From Hydrogenophaga sp. (GTDB lineage Bacteria > Pseudomonadota > Gammaproteobacteria > Burkholderiales > Burkholderiaceae_C), in assembly GCA_021154985.1 (NCBI GenBank), contig JAJNQE010000057.1:1-28290 (forward strand): a stretch of DNA of 28,290 nucleotides. The letters run 5' to 3'. The notes beneath the pieces were generated by a model. That model was not told where the DNA came from. It made no database searches and saw only the letters and a list, made by a program, of their open reading frames with translations. Shown here piece by piece: positions 8,011 through 16,042 of this stretch; position 1 is the stretch's first letter, and every line of letters begins with the position of its first letter. Made by a program: the position numbers and the translations under genes.

Positions 8011-8496
8011 ATGGACCTGCCCAGCCACCAACTCACCATGACCGTGCTCATGACGCCGGACATGGCCAACTTCTCGGGCAATGTGCACGGCGGCACCATC
8101 CTCAAGCTGCTCGATCAGGTGGCCTACGCCTGCGCCAGCCGCTACGCGCGCAGCTATGTGGTCACGCTCTCGGTGGACCAGGTCATGTTCCGTCAGCCCA
8201 TCCATGTGGGTGAGCTCGTGACCTTCATGGCCTCGGTGAACATCACCGGCACCTCGTCCATGGAGATCGGCATCAAGGTGGTGGCAGAGAACATCCGCAG
8301 CCAGGTGGTGCGCCACGCCAACAGCTGCTTCTTCACCATGGTGGCGGTGGGCGACGACGGCAAACCCGTGCCCGTGCCGCCGCTGCAACCCGCCACCCCC
8401 GACGAACGCCGCCGCCACGCCGCCGCCCAGGTGCGCAAACAGCTGCGCCAGGAATTCGCCAGCCGCTTCGACGAACTGCGAACCACTTCGAGCTGA
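8011..8496 (+). CDS. acyl-CoA thioesterase, hotdog fold (YciA-like)
   Basis: A 161-residue cytosolic hotdog-fold thioesterase. The hallmark N24-x-HGG (NVHGGTILKLLDQVAY, D35) holds the catalytic Asn/Asp region, followed by the strand VVTLSVDQVMFRQPIHVGELV typical of YciA/Acot acyl-CoA hydrolases. The C-terminal tail (PDERRRHAAAQVRKQLRQEF) is a charged helix commonly seen in the family. The enzyme would hydrolyse acyl-CoAs to free acid plus CoA; chain length cannot be read from the sequence. The ATG at 8011 is chosen because the hotdog fold begins directly after it; an in-frame opening extends upstream into the Fur-box intergenic region but has no family resemblance. It is divergent from the imelysin operon and 17 bp from the next gene. 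Confidence 0.9.
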   Translation: MDLPSHQLTMTVLMTPDMANFSGNVHGGTILKLLDQVAYACASRYARSYVVTLSVDQVMFRQPIHVGELVTFMASVNITGTSSMEIGIKVVAENIRSQVVRHANSCFFTMVAVGDDGKPVPVPPLQPATPDERRRHAAAQVRKQLRQEFASRFDELRTTSS

Positions 8497-8513
8497 GCGG
8501 ATCACAGCAGGCC

Positions 8514-9224
8514 ATGAAACACGCCCTGCTCCGCTGCTGCCTTCCGCTCCTCGCTGCCCTGCCCGCCGCCCCGGCCTTTGCCCAATCGCCGGCCAGCGAC
8601 CGTGTGAAGCTGGGCAGCGTCGAGATCGACCGTACCGAAGTCACCATCGCGCAATTCGCCCGCTTTGCCCAGGCCACCGGCACCGTCACACGGGCCGAAA
8701 CCGAAGGCGGCGGTTTTGAGTTTGACGGCGGCTGGCAGCGCCGGCCCGGCTGGACCTGGCGCACCCCCGACGGCGTGACCAACCCCTCCCCCCAACTGCC
8801 CGCCGTGCACCTCACCCACGCCGAAGCCTCGGCCTACTGCCGCTGGGCGGGCGGCCGGCTGCCCAGTGCCTCCGAATGGCTCGGCGCGGCCTTCACCGAA
8901 CAACGCGCCAACCCACCCGCGCCCTGGGTTCGCGGCACAACCTACCCCTGGCCCACCGGCAACAGCCCCCAGGGCGCCAACACCAGCGACCCCGACCGCT
9001 GGCCCCGCGCCGCGCCCGCAGGCCAGACCACGGCCGGTGTGAACGGTCTTCACGACATGGGCGCCAATGTGTGGGAATGGGTGAACGACGCCCAGGGCAA
9101 CGAACGCCGCACCATGGGCGGTTCGTGGTGGTACGGCGCCTCGCAGATGCGCGCCGACGTGGTGGCCTGGAAAGCCGCCGACTTCTACGCGGTCTACATC
9201 GGCTTTCGCTGCGTGGCCGGCTGA
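8514..9224 (+). CDS. exported FGE/SUMF1-fold protein
   Basis: A 236-residue protein with signal peptide MKHALLRCCLPLLAALPAAPAFAQ. The rest is one formylglycine-generating-enzyme (SUMF1/EgtB/PvdO-type) domain: VEIDRTEVTIAQFARFAQATG, PAVHLTHAEASAYCRWAGGR, NGLHDMGANVWEWVND, then RRTMGGSWWYGAS and a terminal GFRC. This order is diagnostic of the fold. In the segment where true FGEs carry catalytic cysteines (after GGSW) there is none, so sulfatase activation is unlikely. Related periplasmic proteins include PvdO, but the substrate here is unknown and no sulfatase gene is nearby. It starts 17 bp after the thioesterase stop and may be co-transcribed with it. A GC-rich hairpin spans its stop codon. 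Confidence 0.85.
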   Translation: MKHALLRCCLPLLAALPAAPAFAQSPASDRVKLGSVEIDRTEVTIAQFARFAQATGTVTRAETEGGGFEFDGGWQRRPGWTWRTPDGVTNPSPQLPAVHLTHAEASAYCRWAGGRLPSASEWLGAAFTEQRANPPAPWVRGTTYPWPTGNSPQGANTSDPDRWPRAAPAGQTTAGVNGLHDMGANVWEWVNDAQGNERRTMGGSWWYGASQMRADVVAWKAADFYAVYIGFRCVAG

Positions 9225-9233
9225 ACCCGGCCA
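9214..9233 (+). terminator. GC-rich hairpin at the end of the FGE-like gene
   Basis: TGGCCGG and CCGGCCA form a perfect 7-bp stem with a 6-nt loop that includes the TGA stop. There is no strong T tract after it, so termination is possible but unproven. Confidence 0.3.
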
Positions 9234-9249
9234 GCAGGCGTTTGATGAG

Positions 9250-9278
9250 TTCACGGAACAGCCGAATCCGCTCACAAT
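9250..9278 (+). promoter_or_regulatory. possible sigma-70 promoter for the MBL-fold gene
   Basis: TTCACG (9250-9255) and CACAAT (9273-9278) are separated by 17 bp; each matches the sigma-70 consensus at 4 of 6 positions. The predicted start of transcription, near 9285, would leave a leader of about 34 nt with GAGGAG before the ATG. This is pattern matching only. Confidence 0.3.
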
Positions 9279-9318
9279 ATCAGTGATTGCTGATTTACTT
9301 TCAAACTGAGGAGACCCC

Positions 9319-10278
9319 ATGGCCCTGCCCCGCCGCCTGACCCGCGCCCTCGCGCTCGTGGTGACCGCCCTGAGCCTTTCGGCCAACGCGCAGACCCCGG
9401 GCGACATGCAGCCACAAAAGGTCGGCCCCAACAGCTACTACGTGCAGGGGCTGGCCGCGCTGGGCTCGCCGGCCAACCAGAACTTCATCAGCAACGCCGG
9501 CTTTGTGGTGGCGCCGCAGGGTGTGGTGGTGATCGACGCGCTAGGCTCGCCGGCACTCGCTCGCCGGCTGGTGCAGAAAATCGCCGGGATCACGCCCAAG
9601 CCGATCACGCATGTGATCCTGACCCACTACCACGCCGACCACATTTATGGCCTGCAGGTGTTCAAGGAACTGGGCGCGCAGATCGTTGCGCAGCAGACCG
9701 CGCGGGAGTACCTGAACTCCGACACCGCCGCCCAGCGCCTGGTGGCCTCGCGCACCGAGCTCGCGCCCTGGGTGGACGACAACACCCGCCTGGTGCCCGC
9801 CGACCGCTGGCTCACCGACTCCACCACGCTGGAGCTGGCGGGCACGCGTTTTGTGGTGGAGCGCGTGGGGCCTTCACACACGCCGGAAGACCTGGCCGTG
9901 CATGTGCCGAGCGAGCGCGTGCTGTTTGCGGGCGACCTCATGTTCGCCGGGCGCCTGCCGTTCGTGGGCCAGGCCGACAGCCACCAGTGGATCAACTCGC
10001 TGGACCGCCTGCTGCGCTTTGACGTGGCGGTGGTCGTGCCCGGCCACGGCGCTGCGTCCACCGAGCCACGCAAAGACATGGTGGTGATGCGCGACTACCT
10101 CACCCATTTGCGCAGCACCATGGGGAAAGCGGCCAAAGATTTCGTGCCGTTTGAAGAGGCCTACAACACCACCGACTGGAGCCGCTTCGAGCCCATGCCC
10201 ATGTTCCGTTTTGCCAACCGCATGAACGCCTACAACACCTACCTGCTGATGGAAAAAGAGAGCCTGGGCGGGCGCTGA
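9319..10278 (+). CDS. exported metallo-beta-lactamase-fold hydrolase
   Basis: A 319-residue protein with signal peptide PRRLTRALALVVTALSLSANAQ, so it is probably periplasmic. The metallo-beta-lactamase fold is shown by the zinc motif H103-Y-H105-A-D107-H108, a later His in GPSHTPEDL, the bridging Asp in LFAGDLMF and a final His in VVPGHGA. It belongs to the broad glyoxalase-II/SoxH-like group rather than to true beta-lactamases, and the substrate is unknown. A good ribosome-binding site (GAGGAG) sits 7 nt before the ATG. It follows the FGE-like gene after 94 bp that hold a hairpin and a possible promoter, so it may be its own unit. The transporter gene follows after 16 bp. Confidence 0.87.
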   Translation: MALPRRLTRALALVVTALSLSANAQTPGDMQPQKVGPNSYYVQGLAALGSPANQNFISNAGFVVAPQGVVVIDALGSPALARRLVQKIAGITPKPITHVILTHYHADHIYGLQVFKELGAQIVAQQTAREYLNSDTAAQRLVASRTELAPWVDDNTRLVPADRWLTDSTTLELAGTRFVVERVGPSHTPEDLAVHVPSERVLFAGDLMFAGRLPFVGQADSHQWINSLDRLLRFDVAVVVPGHGAASTEPRKDMVVMRDYLTHLRSTMGKAAKDFVPFEEAYNTTDWSRFEPMPMFRFANRMNAYNTYLLMEKESLGGR

Positions 10279-10294
10279 GCCAGCCGCGGCGGCC

Positions 10295-11491
10295 GTGTCG
10301 CAGAATCGCCGGGTGACAACCACCACCGACCCACGCGAGTTCCCCGCTCCCCAGCCCGCCTTGTCCCCCGCCACTTTGCGCGGCGACCTGGGCGGCTCGC
10401 TCGGCGACCTGGGCACCCTGCTGCCCTTTCTGGTCGGCTTCATCGTGCTGGCCGGCGTGCACCCCACCTCCATCCTGCTGGCGTTTGGCCTGAGCCTCAT
10501 GGCGGTGGGCTGGCGCCTGGGCATTCCCTTCCCGGTGCAACCCATGAAAGCCGTGGGTGCCGCCGCATTGGCCAGCGCGGTGGTGGCCGGGCAGAACATG
10601 CCCGCCGTGCTCGCACTGGCCGCGCTGATCACCGGTGTGTTCTGGCTCATCGCCGCGTGGAGCGGCCTGGCGCGCTGGCTCGCCCGCCACGTGTCGCGCG
10701 ACGTGATCCACGGCGTGGTGCTGGGCCTGGGCATTGCGCTCATCGTGGCGGGGCTGCGGCGCATGGAGGGCGACGCGGTGCTGGGCGCGGCCTCGGTGGT
10801 GTTGGCGCTGGTGCTGCTCGGCCGGGGCGGCTGGCTCACCATGCCGGCGCTCATGGCCCTGGGCTGGGCGGTGGGCAGCTGGCGCCAGCCCGAACTGCTG
10901 CAGGCGCTGGCCAGCGCGCCCTGGGCGCTGCACCTGCCCGAGCCGCAGTGGTCCGCGTTCAACCAGCCCGCCGTGTGGCTCGCGGCCGTGGGGCTGGCGG
11001 CGGCACAGATACCACTGACCTTCGGCAACGCCATCCTGGGCATCGTGGCTGAAACCCGCCGCCTGTTCCCCGCAGTGGCCCTGAACGAGAGCCGCGCCGC
11101 GCGCGGCACCGGCTTCATGAACCTGCTGGCCGGCGGCCTGGGCGCGCCGCCCATGTGCTTCGGCGCGGGCGGCATGGCCGCCCAGGTGGCGTGTGGCGCC
11201 CGCACCGGCCGCGCGCCCATGGCCCTGGGCACCGCGTTGCTGCTCGCCGGCCTGTTCGCCAGCGCTCAGCTCACCGCCCTGCTGAGCCTGCTGCCCGCCG
11301 GCACCATCGGCGCCATGCTGTTCGTGGCCGGCTTCTCGCTCACCATCGGCACCGCCGGCAGCTCGCGCGACAAGGAAGCCCGCGCCGTGCTGCTCACCAC
11401 CGCTGCCGTGTCGGTGTGGAACGCGGGCGTGGGTGTGGTGGTGGGGGTGGCGCTGGAGGCCGGGTTGCGGGAGAAGGTCTTGCGGATCTGA
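10295..11491 (+). CDS. MOT1-type molybdate/sulfate transporter
   Basis: A 398-residue polytopic membrane protein with about ten hydrophobic segments. The diagnostic GDLGGSLGDLGTLLPFLVGF near residue 30 and PVQPMKAVGAAALAS near 80 match the putative sulfate/molybdate transporter family (MOT1-like, related to SulP but lacking a STAS domain). A second conserved region (QIPLTFGNAILGIVAETRRLFP; GAPPMCFGAGGMAAQ) confirms this. It would import molybdate, possibly sulfate, across the inner membrane. The GTG at 10295 is chosen as the first in-frame start after the upstream stop; GTG at 10313 is an alternative. It is 16 bp behind the MBL-fold gene. Its end faces the tphR gene tail to tail with about 24 bp between. 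Confidence 0.85.
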   Translation: MSQNRRVTTTTDPREFPAPQPALSPATLRGDLGGSLGDLGTLLPFLVGFIVLAGVHPTSILLAFGLSLMAVGWRLGIPFPVQPMKAVGAAALASAVVAGQNMPAVLALAALITGVFWLIAAWSGLARWLARHVSRDVIHGVVLGLGIALIVAGLRRMEGDAVLGAASVVLALVLLGRGGWLTMPALMALGWAVGSWRQPELLQALASAPWALHLPEPQWSAFNQPAVWLAAVGLAAAQIPLTFGNAILGIVAETRRLFPAVALNESRAARGTGFMNLLAGGLGAPPMCFGAGGMAAQVACGARTGRAPMALGTALLLAGLFASAQLTALLSLLPAGTIGAMLFVAGFSLTIGTAGSSRDKEARAVLLTTAAVSVWNAGVGVVVGVALEAGLREKVLRI

Positions 11492-11515
11492 ACCAGAACC
11501 AGTGGAAAACCACGC

Positions 11516-12316
11516 TCACTCCGGGAAAAGGCGACCCTCCAATGTGTCACGCGCCCGCTTGAGCATGGGCAGGAAAGCGTCGCGAAACTCGCTCAGGCCC
11601 ATACGCTCTACCCGAACCGCGATGCTCATGGCTGCGGTCACCTGGCCACTGCGGTCGCGTACCGGCACGGCCATCGAACGCACACCCAGTTCCAGCTCGC
11701 CATCGTTGGTGGAGTAACCCTGTTCGCGGCAGCGCTCCACCAACGCCACGACCTGCGGCACGCTGTAGATCGTCTGCGCGGTGAGCGCCACCCGCCGCAT
11801 GCCCCGCACGCGAGCCAGCACGTCTTGTGGCGGCATACCGGCCAGCAAGACACGCCCCAGCGCAGAACAATAGGCCGGTAGGCGAGAGCCGATGCCCAGG
11901 CCGGTGCTCAGACTGCGCCGTGCCGTGGACCGGGCCACGATGATCGCGTCATCGCCCTGCAGTTGCCCCAACGAAGCCGACTCGCGCGTGCGCTCCGACA
12001 AGGCATCGAGAAGAGGCTGTGCCAACGATGGCATTGGCCGCGAAGACAGGTACGCATGCGCCACCAACAAGGCGCGCGGTTGCACCCAGAAGCGTTTGCC
12101 ATCACTGTCCAGATAGCCGAGCTGGTGCAGCGTGAGCAGCGAACGCCGGGCAGACGCGGGAGACATGCTGGTCAGGCGTGCAACCTCCGACAGCGTCAGA
12201 CGGCTGTGTTGCCGGCCAAAGCAGGTAAGCACGTCCAGGCCCTTCTGCAACGAGGTGACGAAATGGCGGTCGGCTGCATTGACGTCCGTCAGTTCATCGA
12301 TTTGATTTTTGCGCAT
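11516..12316 (-). CDS. tphR: IclR-family regulator of the terephthalate operon
   Basis: A 266-residue IclR-type protein. The N-terminal winged helix (about residues 20-80) has FVTSLQKGLDVLTCFGRQ, LTLSEVARLTSMSPASARR and a LLTLHQLGYL recognition/wing region. The C-terminal effector domain (about 90-260) has SARTARRSLSTG-like and YCSALGRVLLAGM segments. IclR proteins of the PcaR/PobR branch bind aromatic acids and often activate divergent catabolic operons. It is transcribed away from tphC, with 77 bp between the two start codons, the arrangement known for TphR of Comamonas sp. E6, an activator responding to terephthalate. Naming rests on the intact tph operon next door. The gene ends close to the MOT1 transporter on the opposite strand. 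Confidence 0.9.
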   Translation of the reverse strand: MRKNQIDELTDVNAADRHFVTSLQKGLDVLTCFGRQHSRLTLSEVARLTSMSPASARRSLLTLHQLGYLDSDGKRFWVQPRALLVAHAYLSSRPMPSLAQPLLDALSERTRESASLGQLQGDDAIIVARSTARRSLSTGLGIGSRLPAYCSALGRVLLAGMPPQDVLARVRGMRRVALTAQTIYSVPQVVALVERCREQGYSTNDGELELGVRSMAVPVRDRSGQVTAAMSIAVRVERMGLSEFRDAFLPMLKRARDTLEGRLFPE

Positions 12317-12393
12317 GGCGCAAATTTACCTTGTCGGGTGATTCCTCAGAGGTAACACTGGCCGCCCCCACACAACAACGTTGGAGACAAAAC
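12317..12393 (+). promoter_or_regulatory. divergent tphR-tphC control region
   Basis: This 77-bp region separates the two start codons and must hold both promoters. On the plus strand TTGTCG (12331-12336) and TAACAC (12353-12358) with 16 bp between could be -35/-10 elements for tphC. TTACC (12326-12330) and GGTAA (12351-12355) form an inverted repeat bracketing that candidate promoter, a plausible IclR-type operator half-site pair. Both assignments are by eye. TTGGAGAC precedes the tphC ATG. Confidence 0.4.
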
Positions 12394-13365
12394 ATGTTTC
12401 ATTCTTTTCCACGCCGCATAGGTGCCGTCCTTGCCCTTTTTTCATGCCTGGTCGGCACGGCATTCGCACAAGCGGGCAGCCAGCCCCTCCGGCTGATTGT
12501 TCCCTTCCCGGCCGGTGGCACGGCCGACGTCTTGCCGCGCATCCTGGCCGAAAAACTTCGCACGAGTTTTCCTGCAGGGGTGGTTGTCGAGAACCGCACG
12601 GGCGCAGGCGGCAACATCGGCGCCGAAGCGGTGTTTCGTGCAGCACCCGATGGAACGATGCTGCTTGCTTCCCCCCCTGGGCCCATCGCGATCAACCACC
12701 ACCTGTACAAGAAGCTTGCGTTTGACCCCACCAAGTGGGTTCCGGTCACGGTGATGGCCACCGTGCCCAACGTGCTGGCGATCAGCACCAAAGTGCCAGC
12801 GCAGAACGTGGCGGAGTTCATCGCCTACCTCAAGGCCAACCCAGGCAAGGTGACCTACGCTTCGCAAGGCAACGGCTCCACGTCGCACCTGACGGCGGCC
12901 CTGTTCATGCAACTGACAGGCACCGAGATGACGCACATTCCCTACCGTGGCACGGCGCCCGCCCTGACGGATCTGCTCGGCGGCCAGGTCGATGTGTTCT
13001 TCGACAACCTGAGCTCTTCCGCCCAGTACCACACCGCGGGCAAGCTGCGCATCCTGGCGGTGGCAGACGCCGTGCGTTCGACTGTTCTGCCCCAAGTGCC
13101 CACGTTTGAAGAGTCCAAGGTGGCCGGCATGAACGCCGTGACCTTCTTCTCCGTGGTGGCACCTCCCGGCACACCACCAGCCACCGCCGCCGCCATGCAG
13201 AAGCTGCTGGCCGACGCGATGGCCCTGCCCGATGTGAAGGCACGGTTTGCCGAGCAGGGTGCAGAGGCGCGTGGCTGGTCGCCTGAGCAGACTGGGCGCT
13301 TCATCCAGGCAGAGTCCGACAAATGGAACAAGGTCATCAAAAGCGCCAATGTGACGCTGGAGTGA
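12394..13365 (+). CDS. tphC: terephthalate-binding periplasmic receptor (Bug/TctC family)
   Basis: A 323-residue Bug-family solute receptor. A signal peptide (RRIGAVLALFSCLVGTAFAQ) is followed by the signature RLIVPFPAGGTADVLPRILAEKL and VENRTGAGGNIGAEAVFRAAPDG. Later come the ligand-pocket strands VTYASQGNGSTSHLTAALFM, HIPYRGTAPALTDLLGGQVD and ARGWSPEQTGRF. Bug receptors feed tripartite tricarboxylate transporters; TphC of Comamonas sp. E6 delivers terephthalate to the TpiBA membrane pair, encoded elsewhere there and not visible here. The ATG at 12394 is chosen because it gives an intact signal peptide and has GGAG upstream. It is first in the tph operon, and the next gene starts 11 bp after its stop. 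Ligand identity is inferred from the operon. Confidence 0.92.
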   Translation: MFHSFPRRIGAVLALFSCLVGTAFAQAGSQPLRLIVPFPAGGTADVLPRILAEKLRTSFPAGVVVENRTGAGGNIGAEAVFRAAPDGTMLLASPPGPIAINHHLYKKLAFDPTKWVPVTVMATVPNVLAISTKVPAQNVAEFIAYLKANPGKVTYASQGNGSTSHLTAALFMQLTGTEMTHIPYRGTAPALTDLLGGQVDVFFDNLSSSAQYHTAGKLRILAVADAVRSTVLPQVPTFEESKVAGMNAVTFFSVVAPPGTPPATAAAMQKLLADAMALPDVKARFAEQGAEARGWSPEQTGRFIQAESDKWNKVIKSANVTLE

Positions 13366-13376
13366 GAAAAACCGAC

Positions 13377-14609
13377 ATGCAGGAACAGACCATCCACTGG
13401 CGCAGTGATGCGCTCACGCGCATTCCTTATTCGCTGTACAGCGACACGCAGGTGCCCGAACAGGAACAGGACAAGATCTTCCGTGGCAACACCTGGAACT
13501 ACCTGTGCCTCGACGCCGAACTGCCCGAGGAAGGCAGCTACCGCACCACGTTTGCCGGCACCACGCCGGTGGTGGTGGTGCGCGATGGCGACGGCGAGGT
13601 CTACGCGTTCGAGAACCGGTGTGCGCACCGCGGCGCGCTGATCGCGCTGGAGAAATCCGGCAAGGCCGACAACTTCCAGTGCGTCTACCACGCATGGAGC
13701 TACAACCGCCAGGGCGACCTGACCGGCGTGGCGTTCGAAAAGGGCGTCAAGGACCAGGGCGGCATGCCGCCCGACTTTTGCAAGGAAGAACACGGCCCGC
13801 GCAAGCTGCGCATCGCGGTGTATTGCGGCCTGGTGTTCGGCAGCTTCTCCGACGACGTACCCGACATCGAGGAATACCTCGGCGACGAGATCTGCCAGCG
13901 CATCGAGCGCGTGATGCACAAGCCGGTGCAGGTGATCGGCCGCTTCACGCAGGCACTGCCCAACAACTGGAAGCTCTATGTCGAGAACGTCAAGGACAGC
14001 TACCACGCCAGCCTGCTGCACATGTTCTTCACCACCTTCGAACTGAACCGCCTCTCGCAGAAAGGCGGTGTCATCGTCGATGCATCGGGTGGCCACCACG
14101 TGAGCTATTCGATGATAGACACCACGGCGGAGAAGGATTCTTCGTACAAGGACCAGGCCCTGCGGTCCGACAACGACCGCTACCGCCTGAAAGACCCCAC
14201 GCTGCTGGCCGGCTTCAAGGAGTACGACGACGGTGTCACGCTGCAGATTCTCTCGGTGTTCCCGGGGTTCGTGCTGCAGCAGATCCAGAACTGCCTGGCG
14301 GTGCGCCAGGTGTTGCCCAAAGGGGTGGACCGCACCGAGCTCAACTGGACCTACTTCGGCTACACCGACGACACGCCCGAGCAGCGCAAGGTGCGCCTGA
14401 AACAATCCAACCTGGTGGGGCCGGCCGGCTTCATCTCCATGGAGGACGGCGCAGTGGGTGGCTTCGTGCAGCGCGGCATTGCCGGCGCGAGCGACATGCA
14501 AGCGGTGGTGGAAATGGGCGGTGACGAATCTGGCTCCAGCGAAGGCCGTGCCACCGAAACCTCGGTGCGGGGTTTCTGGAAAGCCTACCGCCAGCACATG
14601 GGGACCTGA
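13377..14609 (+). CDS. tphA2: terephthalate 1,2-dioxygenase, large (alpha) subunit
   Basis: A 410-residue Rieske non-haem iron oxygenase alpha subunit. The Rieske centre is C82-x-H84 and C102-x2-H105. In the catalytic domain ENVKDSYHASLLH supplies bridging D207 and iron ligands H210 and H215; the third ligand is probably D357 in ISMEDG. R310 and R391 align, from memory, with R309 and R390 that bind the two carboxylates of terephthalate in the characterised Comamonas enzyme. Stretches such as EKSGKADNFQCVYHAWSYNR and LLHMFFTTFELNRLSQKGGV are nearly identical to Comamonas sp. E6 TphA2 as I recall it. With TphA3 and TphA1 it adds O2 to terephthalate, forming a cis-dihydrodiol dicarboxylate. The start gives MQEQTIHW, matching the known N-terminus. 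Confidence 0.95.
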   Translation: MQEQTIHWRSDALTRIPYSLYSDTQVPEQEQDKIFRGNTWNYLCLDAELPEEGSYRTTFAGTTPVVVVRDGDGEVYAFENRCAHRGALIALEKSGKADNFQCVYHAWSYNRQGDLTGVAFEKGVKDQGGMPPDFCKEEHGPRKLRIAVYCGLVFGSFSDDVPDIEEYLGDEICQRIERVMHKPVQVIGRFTQALPNNWKLYVENVKDSYHASLLHMFFTTFELNRLSQKGGVIVDASGGHHVSYSMIDTTAEKDSSYKDQALRSDNDRYRLKDPTLLAGFKEYDDGVTLQILSVFPGFVLQQIQNCLAVRQVLPKGVDRTELNWTYFGYTDDTPEQRKVRLKQSNLVGPAGFISMEDGAVGGFVQRGIAGASDMQAVVEMGGDESGSSEGRATETSVRGFWKAYRQHMGT

Positions 14610-15074
14610 ATGATCGATCTGCTGACCATCGCCGCCTTCAACGCCCGCTACGTCCACACCATCGACAGCGATGCACTGGAAGCCTGGCCCGCCTTCTTCA
14701 CCGAAGGCTGCCACTACCGCATCACCCACGTCGAGAACGAACAGGAAGGACTGGCCGCAGGCATCGTGTACGCCGACTCGCGCGCCATGCTGGAAGACCG
14801 CATTGCTGCCCTGCGCGAAGCCAACATCTACGAACGCCAGCGCTACCGCCACCTGCTGGGCATGCCGCTGGTGGAGTCCGCCGACAACACGGTGGCGCAG
14901 GCGCGCACGCCCTTCATCGTGGTGCGCATCATGGCCACGGGACAGAGCGAGGTGTTTGCCACCGGCGAGTACCGCGACCGGTTCGTGATGGATGCCGGCG
15001 AGTTGCTGCTGGCCGAGCGCGTGGCCATCTGCGACAGCACGGTGACCGACACGCTGATGGCCCTGCCGCTGTGA
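14610..15074 (+). CDS. tphA3: terephthalate 1,2-dioxygenase, small (beta) subunit
   Basis: A 154-residue NTF2-like beta subunit of a ring-hydroxylating dioxygenase, normal length. Recognisable stretches are IAAFNARYVHTIDSDALEAW, ALREANIYERQRYRHLLG and the exact C-terminal CDSTVTDTLMALPL, shared with Comamonas TphA3. It has no catalytic centre and stabilises the alpha3beta3 hexamer with TphA2. The ATG follows the tphA2 stop directly (TGAATG), so translation is coupled. Its own stop overlaps the tphB GTG start. Confidence 0.94.
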   Translation: MIDLLTIAAFNARYVHTIDSDALEAWPAFFTEGCHYRITHVENEQEGLAAGIVYADSRAMLEDRIAALREANIYERQRYRHLLGMPLVESADNTVAQARTPFIVVRIMATGQSEVFATGEYRDRFVMDAGELLLAERVAICDSTVTDTLMALPL

Positions 15075-16042
15075 GCGCGACGCCACCCTTGCGCCGCATG
15101 GCCTTGGCCACCGGCGACCCCAACGGCATCGGCCCCGAGATCGCCCTCAAGGCCCTGGCCGCACTGGACCCAGCGCAGCGCGAGCGCATCACCGTGTTCG
15201 GCCCTGGCGCCGTGCTGCAGCGCGCGGCCGCCGTCTGCGACCTGTCCGCGCTGTGGCCGGAGATACGCCATGTGGAGGCGGGCACCTTGCTTGAGGGCGC
15301 TGCGGTGCCCGGCCGCATCGATGCGGCGGCCGGCGCATCCACCATCGCTGCCGCCACCGCAGCGCTGCAGGCCGTGCGCGCGGGCGACTTCGACGTGGTG
15401 ATTGCCTGCCCGCACCACGAAACCGCCATCCACCAGGCCGGCATTCCTTTCAGCGGCTACCCCTCGCTGGTGGCGCGCGTCTGCGGCGTGCCGGAAGACG
15501 AGGTGTTTCTGTTGCTAGTGGGCGGTGGGCTGCGCATCGTGCACGTGACGCTGCACGAGAGCGTGCGAACCGCGCTGGACCGGATGTCGCCCACCCTCGT
15601 GCAGAAGGCCGTGCGGGCCGGTGTGCGCGCTTGCGCCCTGCTGGGCGTGCACGACCCAAGCATCGGCGTGTTCGGGATCAACCCGCACGCCTCGGAAGGC
15701 ACGCTGTTCGGCCCCGAAGACCAGCAGATCGTGGTGCCCGCCATGGCGGCCCTGCGCGCCGAAGGCCACCGCGTGGACGGCCCGCACGGTGCAGACATGG
15801 TGCTGTCACTGCGTGGGCACGACCTGTATGTGGCCATGCTGCACGATCAAGGCCACATTCCCATCAAGCTGCTGGCGCCGAACGCGGCCAGCGCCTTGAG
15901 CATCGGCGCGGACGCCTTGTTGTCCAGCGTGGGTCATGGCAGCGCCATGAACATCGCCGGCCAAGGCATCGCCGACCCGACCGCGCTGCTGCGCACGATC
16001 GCGCTGTTGTCGGGCGCAACACAACCCAAAGCCGTCGCATGA
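15071..16042 (+). CDS. tphB: 1,2-dihydroxy-3,5-cyclohexadiene-1,4-dicarboxylate dehydrogenase
   Basis: A 323-residue PdxA-fold dehydrogenase. The N-terminus LATGDPNGIGPEIALKAL is the PdxA hallmark. Predicted metal ligands are the His in VHVTLHESVRTAL, GINPHASEG and MLHDQGHIPIKLL. The pocket motif CPHHETAIHQAG differs from the PINK motif of pyridoxine-pathway PdxA and matches TphB. It oxidises the cis-diol made by TphA1A2A3 with NAD+, and loss of CO2 gives protocatechuate. The GTG start overlaps the tphA3 stop (GTGA); the stop overlaps the tphA1 start (ATGA), so tphA3-tphB-tphA1 are tightly coupled. Position inside the tph operon makes a pyridoxine role unlikely. Confidence 0.94.
   Translation: MSATPPLRRMALATGDPNGIGPEIALKALAALDPAQRERITVFGPGAVLQRAAAVCDLSALWPEIRHVEAGTLLEGAAVPGRIDAAAGASTIAAATAALQAVRAGDFDVVIACPHHETAIHQAGIPFSGYPSLVARVCGVPEDEVFLLLVGGGLRIVHVTLHESVRTALDRMSPTLVQKAVRAGVRACALLGVHDPSIGVFGINPHASEGTLFGPEDQQIVVPAMAALRAEGHRVDGPHGADMVLSLRGHDLYVAMLHDQGHIPIKLLAPNAASALSIGADALLSSVGHGSAMNIAGQGIADPTALLRTIALLSGATQPKAVA

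Noticed and set aside
11502..11513. GTGG-AAAA-CCAC hairpin between the MOT1 gene and tphR as a terminator.
   Set aside because: A 4-bp stem is too weak and has no T tract.
12942..15086. A 714-residue open frame antisense to tphC-tphA2-tphA3.
   Set aside because: It is rich in His, Val, Leu, Gln and Arg with no recognisable domain and lies opposite three unambiguous tph genes; a GC-rich shadow frame.
15071..16042. tphB read as pdxA (pyridoxine 5'-phosphate synthesis).
   Set aside because: Same fold, but its location between dioxygenase subunit and reductase genes and the CPHHETAIH motif match TphB.
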